Of a DNA stretch of 17,638 bases, positions 7,817-14,868 are shown in pieces. Positions within the stretch are counted from its first letter, which is position 1. Every line of letters begins with the position of its first letter. Both the position numbers and the translations under genes were made by a program. The notes beneath the pieces are model-generated. The model was not told the DNA's origin. It ran no database searches and saw only the letters and a list, made by a program, of their open reading frames with translations. The stretch is from JAVKFF01 sp040226215 (GTDB lineage: Bacteria > Pseudomonadota > Alphaproteobacteria > DSM-16000 > Inquilinaceae): assembly GCA_040226215.1 (NCBI GenBank), contig JAVKFF010000221.1, forward strand, positions 1 to 17,638, read 5' to 3'.

Positions 7817-8428
7817 TCAGCCCCCGACGGCGTTCTGCAGCGTGCTGAGAAGCGCGTCGATCGATCCGCCATTGCGCTGGATGATCGAGGCGTACTCGTT
7901 GCGCTGTGTCGCTCCCTGGCTGACCCCTTCGATGACGACGTCGAGAATCTGGAACGAGCCGCCGCCATAGTCGCGCACCCGCCAATCGACCGCGACGGAC
8001 GGTGCGCCGCCGCCTCGGTTGATGCGCGTGCTGACGATCACGTCGCTATCCCCGTCGGTACGACTGCCCTGCACCTCGAATGTCTCGCCGGTGTAGTCGT
8101 GAAAGCGCCGGGTGTAGGTTCGGACAACCCACTCCGTAAACAACTCGATAAAGCGGACCTGTTGCGCCTCGGTCGCCCGACGCCAGTTCGGTCCGAGCAC
8201 GAAACGCCCGATCACCGGCATGTCGAAACTACGGGTGAAGAGTGGCCGGAAGTCGCCCAATGCCTGGTCGAAGGTTGGATCGGTCCGAAGCGTGCTGATC
8301 ACGCCTTCGCCGAGATCGGCCATGAAAGCCTCGGCGCCGGCCTGGTCACCGGCGGCATTCGCGGGTGGCGCGGTCCAGACGAGCAACAGTGCCATCACGG
8401 CGGCGGTGCGGGATATCAGTCGCAGCAT
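7817..8428 (-). CDS. mlaC: MlaC-family periplasmic phospholipid-binding protein
   Basis: A 203-residue exported protein of the MlaC/Ttg2D family, which carries phospholipid across the periplasm between MlaA in the outer membrane and the MlaFEDB ABC complex in the inner membrane. A Sec signal peptide occupies residues 1 to about 26 (hydrophobic VMALLLVW, then PPANAA). The mature part shows family features: FRPLFTRSFDMPVIGRFVLGPNWR (59-82), FIELFTEWVVRTYTRRF (93-109) and the tail NEYASIIQRNGGSIDALLSTL. It starts 43 bases after the mlaA stop, so they form an operon. HpnM of hopanoid loci is a related protein, but the mlaA neighbour favours lipid transport. Confidence 0.93.
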   Translation of the reverse strand: MLRLISRTAAVMALLLVWTAPPANAAGDQAGAEAFMADLGEGVISTLRTDPTFDQALGDFRPLFTRSFDMPVIGRFVLGPNWRRATEAQQVRFIELFTEWVVRTYTRRFHDYTGETFEVQGSRTDGDSDVIVSTRINRGGGAPSVAVDWRVRDYGGGSFQILDVVIEGVSQGATQRNEYASIIQRNGGSIDALLSTLQNAVGG

Positions 8429-8471
8429 TCTGTTCGATCCTCAGCGGTGGTGAGCCTTGCAGGGGCCTTGG

Positions 8472-9470
8472 CTACTCGAACGTGAAGTCGTCGGCGCTCG
8501 GCACGCTGCCGCCGGACGGCTCGTAGCCTTCCGGTAAGCCACCCTCCAGGATCACGCGGCCGCCGAGACCGCCGCCACCCTGGTCGTTGATCTCCAGCTG
8601 GCGAAGCTGCCGATAGGCGGCGCGCAGGGCGGCATAGTAGTCGAGCGACGAAGCGCGCAGTTCGTCGATGGCCTCGTCATTGCGGGAGCGGGCATCGAGC
8701 ACGGAGAGACCGGTCCGCACATAGCCGAGCCATTCCAGGTCGAGATCGGCCAGCACGTAGGTCAGCGGATCGGCGAGGTTGTCGACGATCAGGCCGGCCG
8801 TGTCCCGTGTGTTCGACGGTCCGAGCAGCGGCAAGACCAGATACGGTCCGTCGGGAACGCCCCAGACGGCGAGCGTCTGTCCGAAATCCTCGTTCTCGTA
8901 CGGGATACCGCCGTCATTGTAGTTGGCGATGTCGATAACGCCTCCGAGCCCGAGCGTGGTGTTAACAAGGAAGCGGGCAGTGGCGTCCGAAGCGCCGTCG
9001 AGATCGCCCTGCAACAGCTGGTTGCCGATGATTACCGGCGAATTCAGGTTGCGCAGCACATTCGTCACGCCCTCCCGGACCTCCGGCGGCAGGGCGGCGA
9101 CGTAGAGTTCCGCGGCCGGGCCGATGAGGTAGTCGTCGACCGCGAGGTTGACGTCGAAGATGACGCGGTTGATGTCCTCGAGCGGGTCATTGAAATCTGT
9201 TTCCGCGTGCGGCACGGAATCGCCTGCACCCACCACGGCGGCGCCGTCATCGGCACCTGGTGCGGCAAAATCCTGCGCCGAGGGAATGTCGCCCGAGGCC
9301 TGCGCGAGCGACACATTGTCCGGCGGCTCCTGCCCCCCGGCCGGACCGCCTTGCGTGCAGGCGCCGATCAGCGACGCTGTGAGCGCGAGCAGAATGATGC
9401 GGCCGCCACGCGACCGGCGCTGCGCTTCTCGCGGCGCGATGCGCGCAAAGGCGTCCTCGTTCATGGCCAT
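8472..9470 (-). CDS. mlaA: MlaA (VacJ) outer-membrane lipoprotein
   Basis: A 332-residue lipoprotein that removes mislocalised phospholipid from the outer leaflet of the outer membrane and passes it to MlaC. The signal segment IILLALTASLIGAC has a lipobox with Cys38 as the predicted lipidated residue. A low-complexity Gly/Ala/Asp linker (about 40-92) precedes the hallmark NDPLEDINR (94-102), then LNSPVIIGNQLLQGD (142-156), FLVNTTLGLGGVIDIA (167-182), DFGQTLAVWGVPDGPYLVLPLLGP (195-218) and DPLTYV. The ATG at 9470 has GGGGGA about ten bases upstream; ATG 9464 is an alternative. The linker before the core and the Gly-rich tail (297-325) make it longer than E. coli MlaA. It is first in the mlaA-mlaC unit and divergent from the regulator-metF unit. 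Confidence 0.94.
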   Translation of the reverse strand: MAMNEDAFARIAPREAQRRSRGGRIILLALTASLIGACTQGGPAGGQEPPDNVSLAQASGDIPSAQDFAAPGADDGAAVVGAGDSVPHAETDFNDPLEDINRVIFDVNLAVDDYLIGPAAELYVAALPPEVREGVTNVLRNLNSPVIIGNQLLQGDLDGASDATARFLVNTTLGLGGVIDIANYNDGGIPYENEDFGQTLAVWGVPDGPYLVLPLLGPSNTRDTAGLIVDNLADPLTYVLADLDLEWLGYVRTGLSVLDARSRNDEAIDELRASSLDYYAALRAAYRQLRQLEINDQGGGGLGGRVILEGGLPEGYEPSGGSVPSADDFTFE

Positions 9471-9621
9471 GCTGATCCGATCCCCCGGTCGACTGCGTGT
9501 GCTCGGAGATTGAGCGAGACTCGGGACTCCTACCACGAATACGGTCGAGTGTGAGCTACCCCTGAAACGCGGCGAGATTGGGCCGGCGGTGTGGTCAGAG
9601 AGGGTCAATATACCCAAAACC

Positions 9622-9639
9622 TATAAACATATCTTTATA
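9622..9639. promoter_or_regulatory. Candidate operator: 18-base near-perfect palindrome
   Basis: TATAAACATATCTTTATA pairs with itself in 16 of 18 positions (arms TATAAA and TTTATA, inner ATAT, one mismatched pair). It sits in a strikingly AT-rich island in otherwise GC-rich DNA, ending 5 bases before the -35 of the regulator-metF promoter. Dyad sites of this size are usual for ArsR-fold dimers, so autoregulation by the adjacent ArsR-methyltransferase protein is the leading inference. It could also control the divergent mlaA. Confidence 0.6.
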
Positions 9640-9644
9640 TATAC

Positions 9645-9672
9645 TTGCCATTCGGATCGAGCCGGGTATCAT
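9645..9672 (+). promoter_or_regulatory. Putative promoter of the regulator-metF unit
   Basis: TTGCCA (9645-9650) and TATCAT (9667-9672) are spaced by 16 bases, a good sigma-70 pair. The predicted start near 9679 leaves a leader of about 38 bases before the ATG at 9717, too short for a SAM riboswitch. Confidence 0.5.
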
Positions 9673-9716
9673 CCGCCAACCTGCTACTGGCCAGACCCGA
9701 TCCCGGGACGTTTGCG

Positions 9717-10706
9717 ATGGACGATATTCTCAACGGCCTGAAGGCCGCTGCCGAACCGACGCGACTGCGCATCCTGGTGCTGTGCGCGCATGGTGAGCTG
9801 TCGGTGAGCGATCTCACGCAGATTCTCGGCCAGAGCCAGCCGCGGGTCTCGCGGCATCTCAAGCTGCTGTGCGATGCCGGGCTGCTGCAGCGCTCTCGCG
9901 AGGGCACCTTCGCCTATTTCAGACTGGCGGAGGCGGGCGCCGGCGCGGAACTGGCGCAAACCCTGGCCGACCTGGTACCCGACGACGACCCGCAGGTCGC
10001 GATCGACCTGACCCGACTGGAAGCGATCAAGGAAGGCCGTGCCGAGCGCGCTGCCGCCTATTTCCGGACCAACGCGGCGCGCTGGGACGAGATCCGGCGT
10101 CTGCACATCGACGATGAGAAGGTCGAGGCGACGATCCTGGAAATGCTGCCCGAAGGACCGATCGGTTCGCTTGTCGACCTTGGCACCGGAACCGGCCGCA
10201 TGATGGTGATCACCGCCGACCGCGCGGCGCGTGCGACCGGCGTCGACTGGTCGCGCGAGATGCTGACCGTGGCCCGCTCGAACCTCGACCGGCACGATCT
10301 CCGGCAGTGCCAGGTGCGCCAGGGAGACATCACCGCGCTCGCCATGCCTTCGGCTAGCGTCTCGGTCGCGATCATGCACCAGGTGCTGCACTACCTGGAG
10401 GAGCCGGGCGCGGCGATCGCCGAGGCCGCCCGCATCCTGGAGGCGGGCGGCACCCTTCTGGTCGCCGATTTCGCCCGCCACAACCTCGACACCCTGCGGG
10501 AAGAGCACGCCCACCGCTGGCTCGGTTTCGAGCCAAGAACGGTCGAGGGCTGGCTGAGAGATGCCGGCTTCGGGAAGATCCGCCGCCGGGAACTGCCCGG
10601 AGACATGCTCACCGTCGTGATCTACGTGGCCGAGAAGGAAGCAAGTGCCTCGGTAACCCCGATCTCAAGCCGCGGCACAAACGCACAAGCCAAGGGAGCA
10701 GCATGA
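9717..10706 (+). CDS. ArsR-type regulator fused to a SAM-dependent methyltransferase domain
   Basis: A 329-residue two-domain protein. Residues 1-85 are an ArsR winged helix: AAEPTRLRIL, then SVSDLTQILGQSQPRVSRHLKLLCDAGLL as helix-turn-helix. The metal-binding ELCVCDL of ArsR/SmtB sensors is replaced by ELSVSDL, so metal sensing at that site is unlikely. Residues 110-305 are a class I methyltransferase fold with motif I VDLGTGTGRMM (153-163), an acidic GVDWSREML (175-183), MHQVLHYL (220-227) and LEAGGTLLVADF (241-252). Its stop overlaps the metF start by four bases. The known SAH-responsive ArsR-family regulator SahR controls methionine-cycle genes; here the methyltransferase domain may serve as SAM/SAH sensor, or it may methylate a small molecule. 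ATG 9717 was chosen over the upstream 9645 start because the HTH follows directly. Confidence 0.9.
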   Translation: MDDILNGLKAAAEPTRLRILVLCAHGELSVSDLTQILGQSQPRVSRHLKLLCDAGLLQRSREGTFAYFRLAEAGAGAELAQTLADLVPDDDPQVAIDLTRLEAIKEGRAERAAAYFRTNAARWDEIRRLHIDDEKVEATILEMLPEGPIGSLVDLGTGTGRMMVITADRAARATGVDWSREMLTVARSNLDRHDLRQCQVRQGDITALAMPSASVSVAIMHQVLHYLEEPGAAIAEAARILEAGGTLLVADFARHNLDTLREEHAHRWLGFEPRTVEGWLRDAGFGKIRRRELPGDMLTVVIYVAEKEASASVTPISSRGTNAQAKGAA

Positions 10707-11593
10707 TGCGCGACAACGCCTCGCCAACGGACCCGCGGGAGCCAGTCGTCAGTTTCGAGTTCTTTCCGCCCAAGACTCCGAAGATGGAGGAGTCGCTGAT
10801 GGCTACTGTGGCGCGCCTTGCGCCGCTGCAGCCGCGCTTCGTCTCGGTAACCTATGGCGCCGGTGGCTCGACGCGCGAAAAGACGCTCGAAACCATCCTG
10901 CGCATCCATGACGAGACCGAGGTCCAGGCCGCCGCGCATTTGACCTGCGTCGGCGCTCCCCGGCACGAGATCGACGAGATCGCCGCGACCTATTGGCAGC
11001 GCGGCGTCCGCCATATCGTGGCACTGCGCGGCGACGCGCCGGACAGCGACGGCTACCGCCCGCATGCGAATGGCTACGCCTATGCCAACGACCTCGTGGC
11101 CGGCCTGCGGCGCATCGCCGATTTCGAGATCTCGGTCGCCGCCTATCCCGAGACGCATCCGGAGGCGCGCGACCTCGAGACCGATCTGGACAATCTCAAG
11201 GCCAAGCTGGACGCGGGCGCCACGCGGGCGATCACCCAGTTCTTCTTCGAGCCGGAGATGTTCCTGCGCTTCCGTGACCGGGCCGCCGCGGCAGGGATCA
11301 CCGCTCCACTGGTGCCGGGCATCCTGCCGATCACCAATTTCGGCCGCGCCGTCTCCTTCGCGAAGAGTTGCGGGGCCACGATTCCCGAGCAGTACCACAC
11401 GCTGTTCGCCGATCTCGACGAGGAGCCCGACACGCGCAACCTGATCGCCGCCACGGTCGCGGTCGACCTGTGCCAGACGCTGCGGGCGGAAGGCGTAGAC
11501 GAGTTCCATTTCTACACGCTCAACCGCGCCGAACTGACCCTGGCCATCTGCCGCATGCTGGGTATTACCGCGCCCGCCCGTATGGCCGCCTAG
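10703..11593 (+). CDS. metF: 5,10-methylenetetrahydrofolate reductase
   Basis: An FAD enzyme that reduces methylene-THF to methyl-THF, the methyl donor for methionine synthase. The 296-residue TIM-barrel protein has the usual bacterial length. SFEFFPPK (17-24) holds Glu19, the counterpart of the catalytic Glu28 of E. coli; YGAGGSTREKT (51-61), ALRGD with Asp111 (E. coli Asp120), ITQFFFEPEMFLRF and VPGILPI follow in order. The start ATG at 10703 overlaps the stop of the regulator gene as ATGA and has AAGGGAG upstream, so translation is probably coupled. The next methionine ATG at 10706 is an alternative. Co-transcription with the ArsR-methyltransferase gene implies control by methionine-cycle metabolites. 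Confidence 0.96.
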   Translation: MMRDNASPTDPREPVVSFEFFPPKTPKMEESLMATVARLAPLQPRFVSVTYGAGGSTREKTLETILRIHDETEVQAAAHLTCVGAPRHEIDEIAATYWQRGVRHIVALRGDAPDSDGYRPHANGYAYANDLVAGLRRIADFEISVAAYPETHPEARDLETDLDNLKAKLDAGATRAITQFFFEPEMFLRFRDRAAAAGITAPLVPGILPITNFGRAVSFAKSCGATIPEQYHTLFADLDEEPDTRNLIAATVAVDLCQTLRAEGVDEFHFYTLNRAELTLAICRMLGITAPARMAA

Positions 11594-11640
11594 GAGATCC
11601 CCCCGGTCGGTCGAAACCGACACATGGGTTGAAACTCTCT

Positions 11641-11656
11641 GCATACGTTAGTATGC
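11641..11656. promoter_or_regulatory. Perfect inverted repeat GCATAC-N4-GTATGC
   Basis: Two 6-base arms, GCATAC and GTATGC, flank GTTA 38 bases before the start of the outer-membrane protein gene and 48 bases after metF. It could be an operator for that gene or a small transcript-end hairpin for metF. A weaker GTCGG/CCGAC hairpin lies just before it at 11606-11621. Confidence 0.4.
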
Positions 11657-11693
11657 GTGCTCCCTGCTCATTCTTTACGAGTGGTGGGCATTC

Positions 11694-13121
11694 ATGCGCG
11701 TTGCGTTCCTGTTGTTGCTGGTACTGCTGTACCAGACACCGGCGCTGTCACCGGCACGGGCCGACCAGATCATCGACGGCGCGCTGGGCTTCGCCGTCAC
11801 GGACATGGTGGCGACGGCGGAGGTCTCGGACAGTTGCATGGCGACTGGCGCGATCCAGCCCGACGCCCGGAACGTCCGCTACGCCGTGGTGCCGATCCAC
11901 GCCCGCGACCCGGCGGGCGCCGTCCTCGATGCGGAGATCCTGGCCGCGGGCACGTCTATCCTCGACACCCTCTTGGCCCTCTACTGCTTTCACGATCCGG
12001 CCGATCCCTTCGCCGGACTCGTCGCCTTCGACGATGACGGCGGCAGCGGCCTGCTGTCCTGGCTGTCGCCGGGGCGCAATATTCACCTGGCGCCCGACCG
12101 CACCTACCATCTTGTCATAGCCCCATTCGACCCGGCATCGATCGGCTTCGGTCAGTTTCAGTTGCGTCTGGGCGAGGGCGTCTTCCCGGGATACTCGCCC
12201 ACGGAAGGGGCAGTCCTCCCTTCGATCGATCCCTCCATCATCCGGGAGGTGGTGCACCAGCCGCTGCTCTCCGCTTCCGTGGAGGGCACCTCCCTCGCCA
12301 TCTTCGAGGCGATCGAGGCCAGCCTCTCCAATCGTCCCGGCCCGTTCCAACCGTTCCTCCGGGAAATCTCCTTCCAGGAGATCTCTAGCGACCCGGCCCT
12401 GCCCTTCGAGCTGGGCGGCACGCAATACTGGGCGGGCTTCAGCCATCAGGTCGACGACCGCTTCATCCTCGGCCTCGCCGGCGGCTACGAGGAGAACCAT
12501 CACACCGTGGCGGGCGGCCTCGCATTCGGCGATGGCCGCGGCACGTCGGTGCTGGCGTTCGGCGCGGTACGGCCGGACCGCCACAGCCTGGTTTCCGGCC
12601 TCATCGGCTACGGCGCGTTCGAGTACGACCTGTTCACGGCCGGTGGGTTAAGGGAAGTCAGCTATGATGGCGACCGTGTGTTCGGCGCGGTGAGCGCGAC
12701 CTACAACGTCGCCGCGCTTGGCGGGCGGCGCCTCTTCCTGCGGGGCGAGGCAGGGCTCGCGCACGAGCGTCTGGACGGCGCTGTCGACAATCTCGACACC
12801 GCCGTGCCCCCGACCACGGTGGACGCCACCTGGGCCGTGGCGGAACTGCGCTATCACGACGAGGTCGCCATGCCCTTCCGGCTCGGCACCGCGCGTCCCT
12901 GGACCACCCTGGCGGCAGTCTGGCACCCTTCGGACCTGCTCGATCTCGAGACCGGCGCCAACCGGGACTGGAGCCTGCGCATCGGCGGCGGCACCTCGAT
13001 TGCCCACACGCCCTGGCTGTCCACCACGATCAGCGGCGGCACCGACTATCGCGGCGGCGATCCGGAGCTGCGCACCCGGGCCTGGGCGTCCTTCGAGATC
13101 CGTTGGCATATCGCCTGGTAG
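11694..13121 (+). CDS. Autotransporter-like outer-membrane beta-barrel protein with small passenger
   Basis: A 475-residue exported protein that I do not recognise by name. A Sec signal peptide covers residues 1-23 (FLLLLVLLYQTPALSPARA). Residues 24-160 look like the PPC/DVUA0089-type beta-sandwich, with AFDDDGGSGLLSWLSPG (111-127) and RTYHLVIAPF (136-145), plus a likely disulfide pair Cys48/Cys98. A helical stretch (about 180-212) then leads to about 235 residues of alternating, aromatic-rich strands (240-475) ending in FEIRWHIAW; a C-terminal aromatic is the BAM recognition signal of outer-membrane barrels. This order (signal, passenger, helix, barrel) is that of a type V autotransporter with a very short passenger. 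No protease or adhesin motif is seen. The ATG at 11694 has only a weak GGTGGG upstream. Confidence 0.75.
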   Translation: MRVAFLLLLVLLYQTPALSPARADQIIDGALGFAVTDMVATAEVSDSCMATGAIQPDARNVRYAVVPIHARDPAGAVLDAEILAAGTSILDTLLALYCFHDPADPFAGLVAFDDDGGSGLLSWLSPGRNIHLAPDRTYHLVIAPFDPASIGFGQFQLRLGEGVFPGYSPTEGAVLPSIDPSIIREVVHQPLLSASVEGTSLAIFEAIEASLSNRPGPFQPFLREISFQEISSDPALPFELGGTQYWAGFSHQVDDRFILGLAGGYEENHHTVAGGLAFGDGRGTSVLAFGAVRPDRHSLVSGLIGYGAFEYDLFTAGGLREVSYDGDRVFGAVSATYNVAALGGRRLFLRGEAGLAHERLDGAVDNLDTAVPPTTVDATWAVAELRYHDEVAMPFRLGTARPWTTLAAVWHPSDLLDLETGANRDWSLRIGGGTSIAHTPWLSTTISGGTDYRGGDPELRTRAWASFEIRWHIAW

Positions 13122-13128
13122 TCGTCTG

Positions 13129-13692
13129 TCAACGGCTGTACCAGAAGCGCTGCGGCCCGGTATCCAGGTGCACGAATCGGCCACGCCAGTAGATCCCCAG
13201 CCCGCCTTGAACCTGCACGGCACGCGCGAAATTTGCCAGGATGTGGATGCCGTAGCCCTGGACCGAGATGTCGATCGCCCGGGCGCGGACATGGTAGCTG
13301 TTCACCGCCGCACCCTCCGATATCAACGCCTGGTTCGTGGCCTCCGTCCGGTAGGCGGAGTGCACGTTGATCGTCGGCTGGTGGCCCCGGGCGATAAGAT
13401 AGCGGCGGTCCATCCGCCAGACGAGGTCAAGCACGTCGATGTCCATGATCGCGGCTTCATCGGCATGATGGTCGCGCAGGAACCAGTCGAGTGCCGCCAA
13501 TGCGTCGAGCAGGTAGCGGCGACCGTCGTGATATTCGCCATCGAACCGTTCGCCGGTGTGAAGGTTGTAGAGTTTCAGGCTGCGCGGCGCGCCGCCCCCG
13601 CCCTCCTGTGCGTGGCTGGGGTGCAGGGAGATGGCCGGCAGGCAGGCCAGACCCGCGAGGACCCGCCGCCGCGATGCCAGCCCGCCCTTCAT
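13129..13692 (-). CDS. Tat-exported DUF882 / MepK-like murein peptidase
   Basis: A 187-residue protein of the DUF882 (YcbK/MepK) family in the M15-like peptidase clan; E. coli MepK cuts 3-3 cross-links in peptidoglycan. The N terminus SRRRVLAGLACLPAISLHPSHAQ looks like a twin-arginine signal with a cut near residue 28. Expected zinc ligands are present: His134 and Asp141 in SYHVRARAIDISV, and His175 in RFVHLDTG; HSAYRTEATN (111-120) is another conserved block. ATG 13692 has GGGA upstream and begins just before the twin arginines; a further 42 codons are open upstream but overlap the divergent gene. It ends 7 bases from the stop of the convergent outer-membrane protein gene and shares a 98-base divergent region with the pentapeptide gene. 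Confidence 0.87.
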   Translation of the reverse strand: MKGGLASRRRVLAGLACLPAISLHPSHAQEGGGGAPRSLKLYNLHTGERFDGEYHDGRRYLLDALAALDWFLRDHHADEAAIMDIDVLDLVWRMDRRYLIARGHQPTINVHSAYRTEATNQALISEGAAVNSYHVRARAIDISVQGYGIHILANFARAVQVQGGLGIYWRGRFVHLDTGPQRFWYSR

Positions 13693-13741
13693 GCGCTTCC
13701 CGCGACCGCGGAGGTTGCCAAGGGACCTTCTCCTCGCCAGA

Positions 13742-13770
13742 TTGATGCCCGTTCGACCATCCGATATCGT
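13742..13770 (+). promoter_or_regulatory. Putative promoter of the pentapeptide-repeat gene
   Basis: TTGATG (13742-13747) and TATCGT (13765-13770) are spaced by 17 bases in the 98-base divergent region. The predicted start lies about 14 bases before the ATG, close to the AGGA ribosome site at 13782-13785. Confidence 0.4.
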
Positions 13771-13790
13771 ATCAACCGCCCAGGATTGCC

Positions 13791-14297
13791 ATGCCCCGCC
13801 GATCAGCCGTCGTCGCAACGCTGTTTATTGCCGGTCTCAACCTGGCACCTGCGGATGCGTCGGCAGAATGCACCGATCCGGCGGGACCGGGGGTCGACTG
13901 GCGGCGTTGCTATCTGGATGGCCTCGACCTGACCGACAGCGATCTCAGCGACGCCCAGCTGCGCGACACGTCGTTCCAGCGCGCGATCCTCGACGGCAGC
14001 GACTTCACGGGCGCCGACGCCTACCGCTCGCGTTTCGTCTCGGCCTCGATGATCGAGGTCGATCTCACCGGCGCCAATCTGCAATCGGCCGACCTGACCC
14101 GCGCGGACCTGACCAACGCGCTCCTGGTGGACGCCAACCTCACCAGCGCCCGCTTCGTCAACGCCATCCTGGTCGGGGCCGATCTGACGGGCGCCGACCT
14201 GAACCGCGCGGTACTGCGCAACGCGGACCTCACGGGCGCCACCTGGATCAATGGCGAAACGGTCTGCGGCCCCAATTCGATCGGCCGCTGCCACTGA
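13791..14297 (+). CDS. Secreted pentapeptide-repeat protein with cysteine caps
   Basis: A 168-residue protein with a Sec signal peptide (1-25, ending ADASA) followed by about 20 A(D/N)LXX-type pentapeptides from residue 41 to 150, for example DLTGANLQSADLTRADLTNA. Such repeats fold into a right-handed quadrilateral beta-helix. Four cysteines, at 27, 40, 159 and 167, lie only outside the repeats in pairs, so each end of the helix is probably capped by a disulfide, as expected in the periplasm. The C-terminal WINGETVCGPNSIGRC resembles end-caps of other exported pentapeptide proteins. The function is unknown; gyrase mimicry (Qnr/MfpA) is unlikely because it is exported. AGGA lies five bases before the ATG. 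It is divergent from the DUF882 peptidase and convergent with the acetyltransferase. Confidence 0.88.
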   Translation: MPRRSAVVATLFIAGLNLAPADASAECTDPAGPGVDWRRCYLDGLDLTDSDLSDAQLRDTSFQRAILDGSDFTGADAYRSRFVSASMIEVDLTGANLQSADLTRADLTNALLVDANLTSARFVNAILVGADLTGADLNRAVLRNADLTGATWINGETVCGPNSIGRCH

Positions 14298-14305
14298 CCC
14301 TGATA

Positions 14306-14345
14306 TCGGTCGGCCGGACGCTTCGGAGCAGGCCCAACCGACCGA
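14306..14345. terminator. Long-loop inverted repeat in convergent gap, candidate bidirectional terminator
   Basis: TCGGTCGG (14306-14313) and CCGACCGA (14338-14345) are perfect 8-base inverted arms with a 24-base loop that can itself fold. It sits 9 bases after the pentapeptide gene stop and 38 bases after the acetyltransferase stop. T-tracts are absent, so the role is inferred from place and symmetry. Confidence 0.4.
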
Positions 14346-14382
14346 CAGTCGCTCCGGCATCTACTCCGGCGTCGCGGCGCGC

Positions 14383-14868
14383 TCAGCCATCGCCGGCGGC
14401 CAGGTCCCGCAGGCCGCTTCCGGTCAATCTGTAGGGTCGCCAGTCCGCCATGTCGCGGAAGCCGATGCGGTCGTAGAAGTCGCGGGCCGGGTTCCAGTCG
14501 AGCACCGCCAGATCCAACCGCCGGCCGCCGGCTTCGAGGCATTTGCGCGCGATCCGGGCAACCAGGCGCAGGCCGATGCCATGCCCCCGCGCGCCGTCCG
14601 TCACATAGAGGTCCTCCAGGTAGAAGCCCGGCCTTCCCTCCCAGGTCGAGAAATTCCGGAAAAAGAGCGCGAAGCCGACGGGCTGGCCGTCGAGCTCGGC
14701 GATCAGGGCATCGAACACCTTTTCGGCGCCCCAGCCGAAGCGTCGCAGATCGGCAGCCGTGGTCGACACGGCATCGGGTTCGCGTTCGAAGACCGCCAGG
14801 TCGCGGATGAAGTCCAGCATCGTCTCGGCATCGTCGGGGCCGGCATCGCGGATCACTATTTCAGCCAT
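14383..14868 (-). CDS. GNAT acetyltransferase, SSAT-like
   Basis: A 161-residue Gcn5-related N-acetyltransferase. The acetyl-CoA pyrophosphate loop is RGHGIG (94-99). FFRNFSTWEGRPGFYLEDLYV (69-89) and LDLAVLDWNPARDFYDRIGF (118-137) closely follow the spermidine/spermine acetyltransferase (SSAT) pattern, including the STW-GR and LEDLYV blocks and Tyr132 at the position of the SSAT catalytic tyrosine. A polyamine or other diamine is therefore the likely acceptor; thialysine acetyltransferases share these motifs. No signal peptide, so cytoplasmic. The ATG at 14868 has no strong ribosome site. It is divergent from the CLC gene with a 168-base gap. Confidence 0.88.
   Translation of the reverse strand: MAEIVIRDAGPDDAETMLDFIRDLAVFEREPDAVSTTAADLRRFGWGAEKVFDALIAELDGQPVGFALFFRNFSTWEGRPGFYLEDLYVTDGARGHGIGLRLVARIARKCLEAGGRRLDLAVLDWNPARDFYDRIGFRDMADWRPYRLTGSGLRDLAAGDG

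Noticed and set aside
7561..7968. N-terminal extension of the nitronate monooxygenase up to 7968
   Set aside because: It runs antiparallel-frame through mlaC and lacks family similarity; the ATG at 7560 has a ribosome site and starts the TIM barrel.
9673..9716. SAM riboswitch upstream of the regulator-metF unit
   Set aside because: The leader after the predicted start is about 38 bases and shows no SAM-I, SAM-II or SAM-V pattern.
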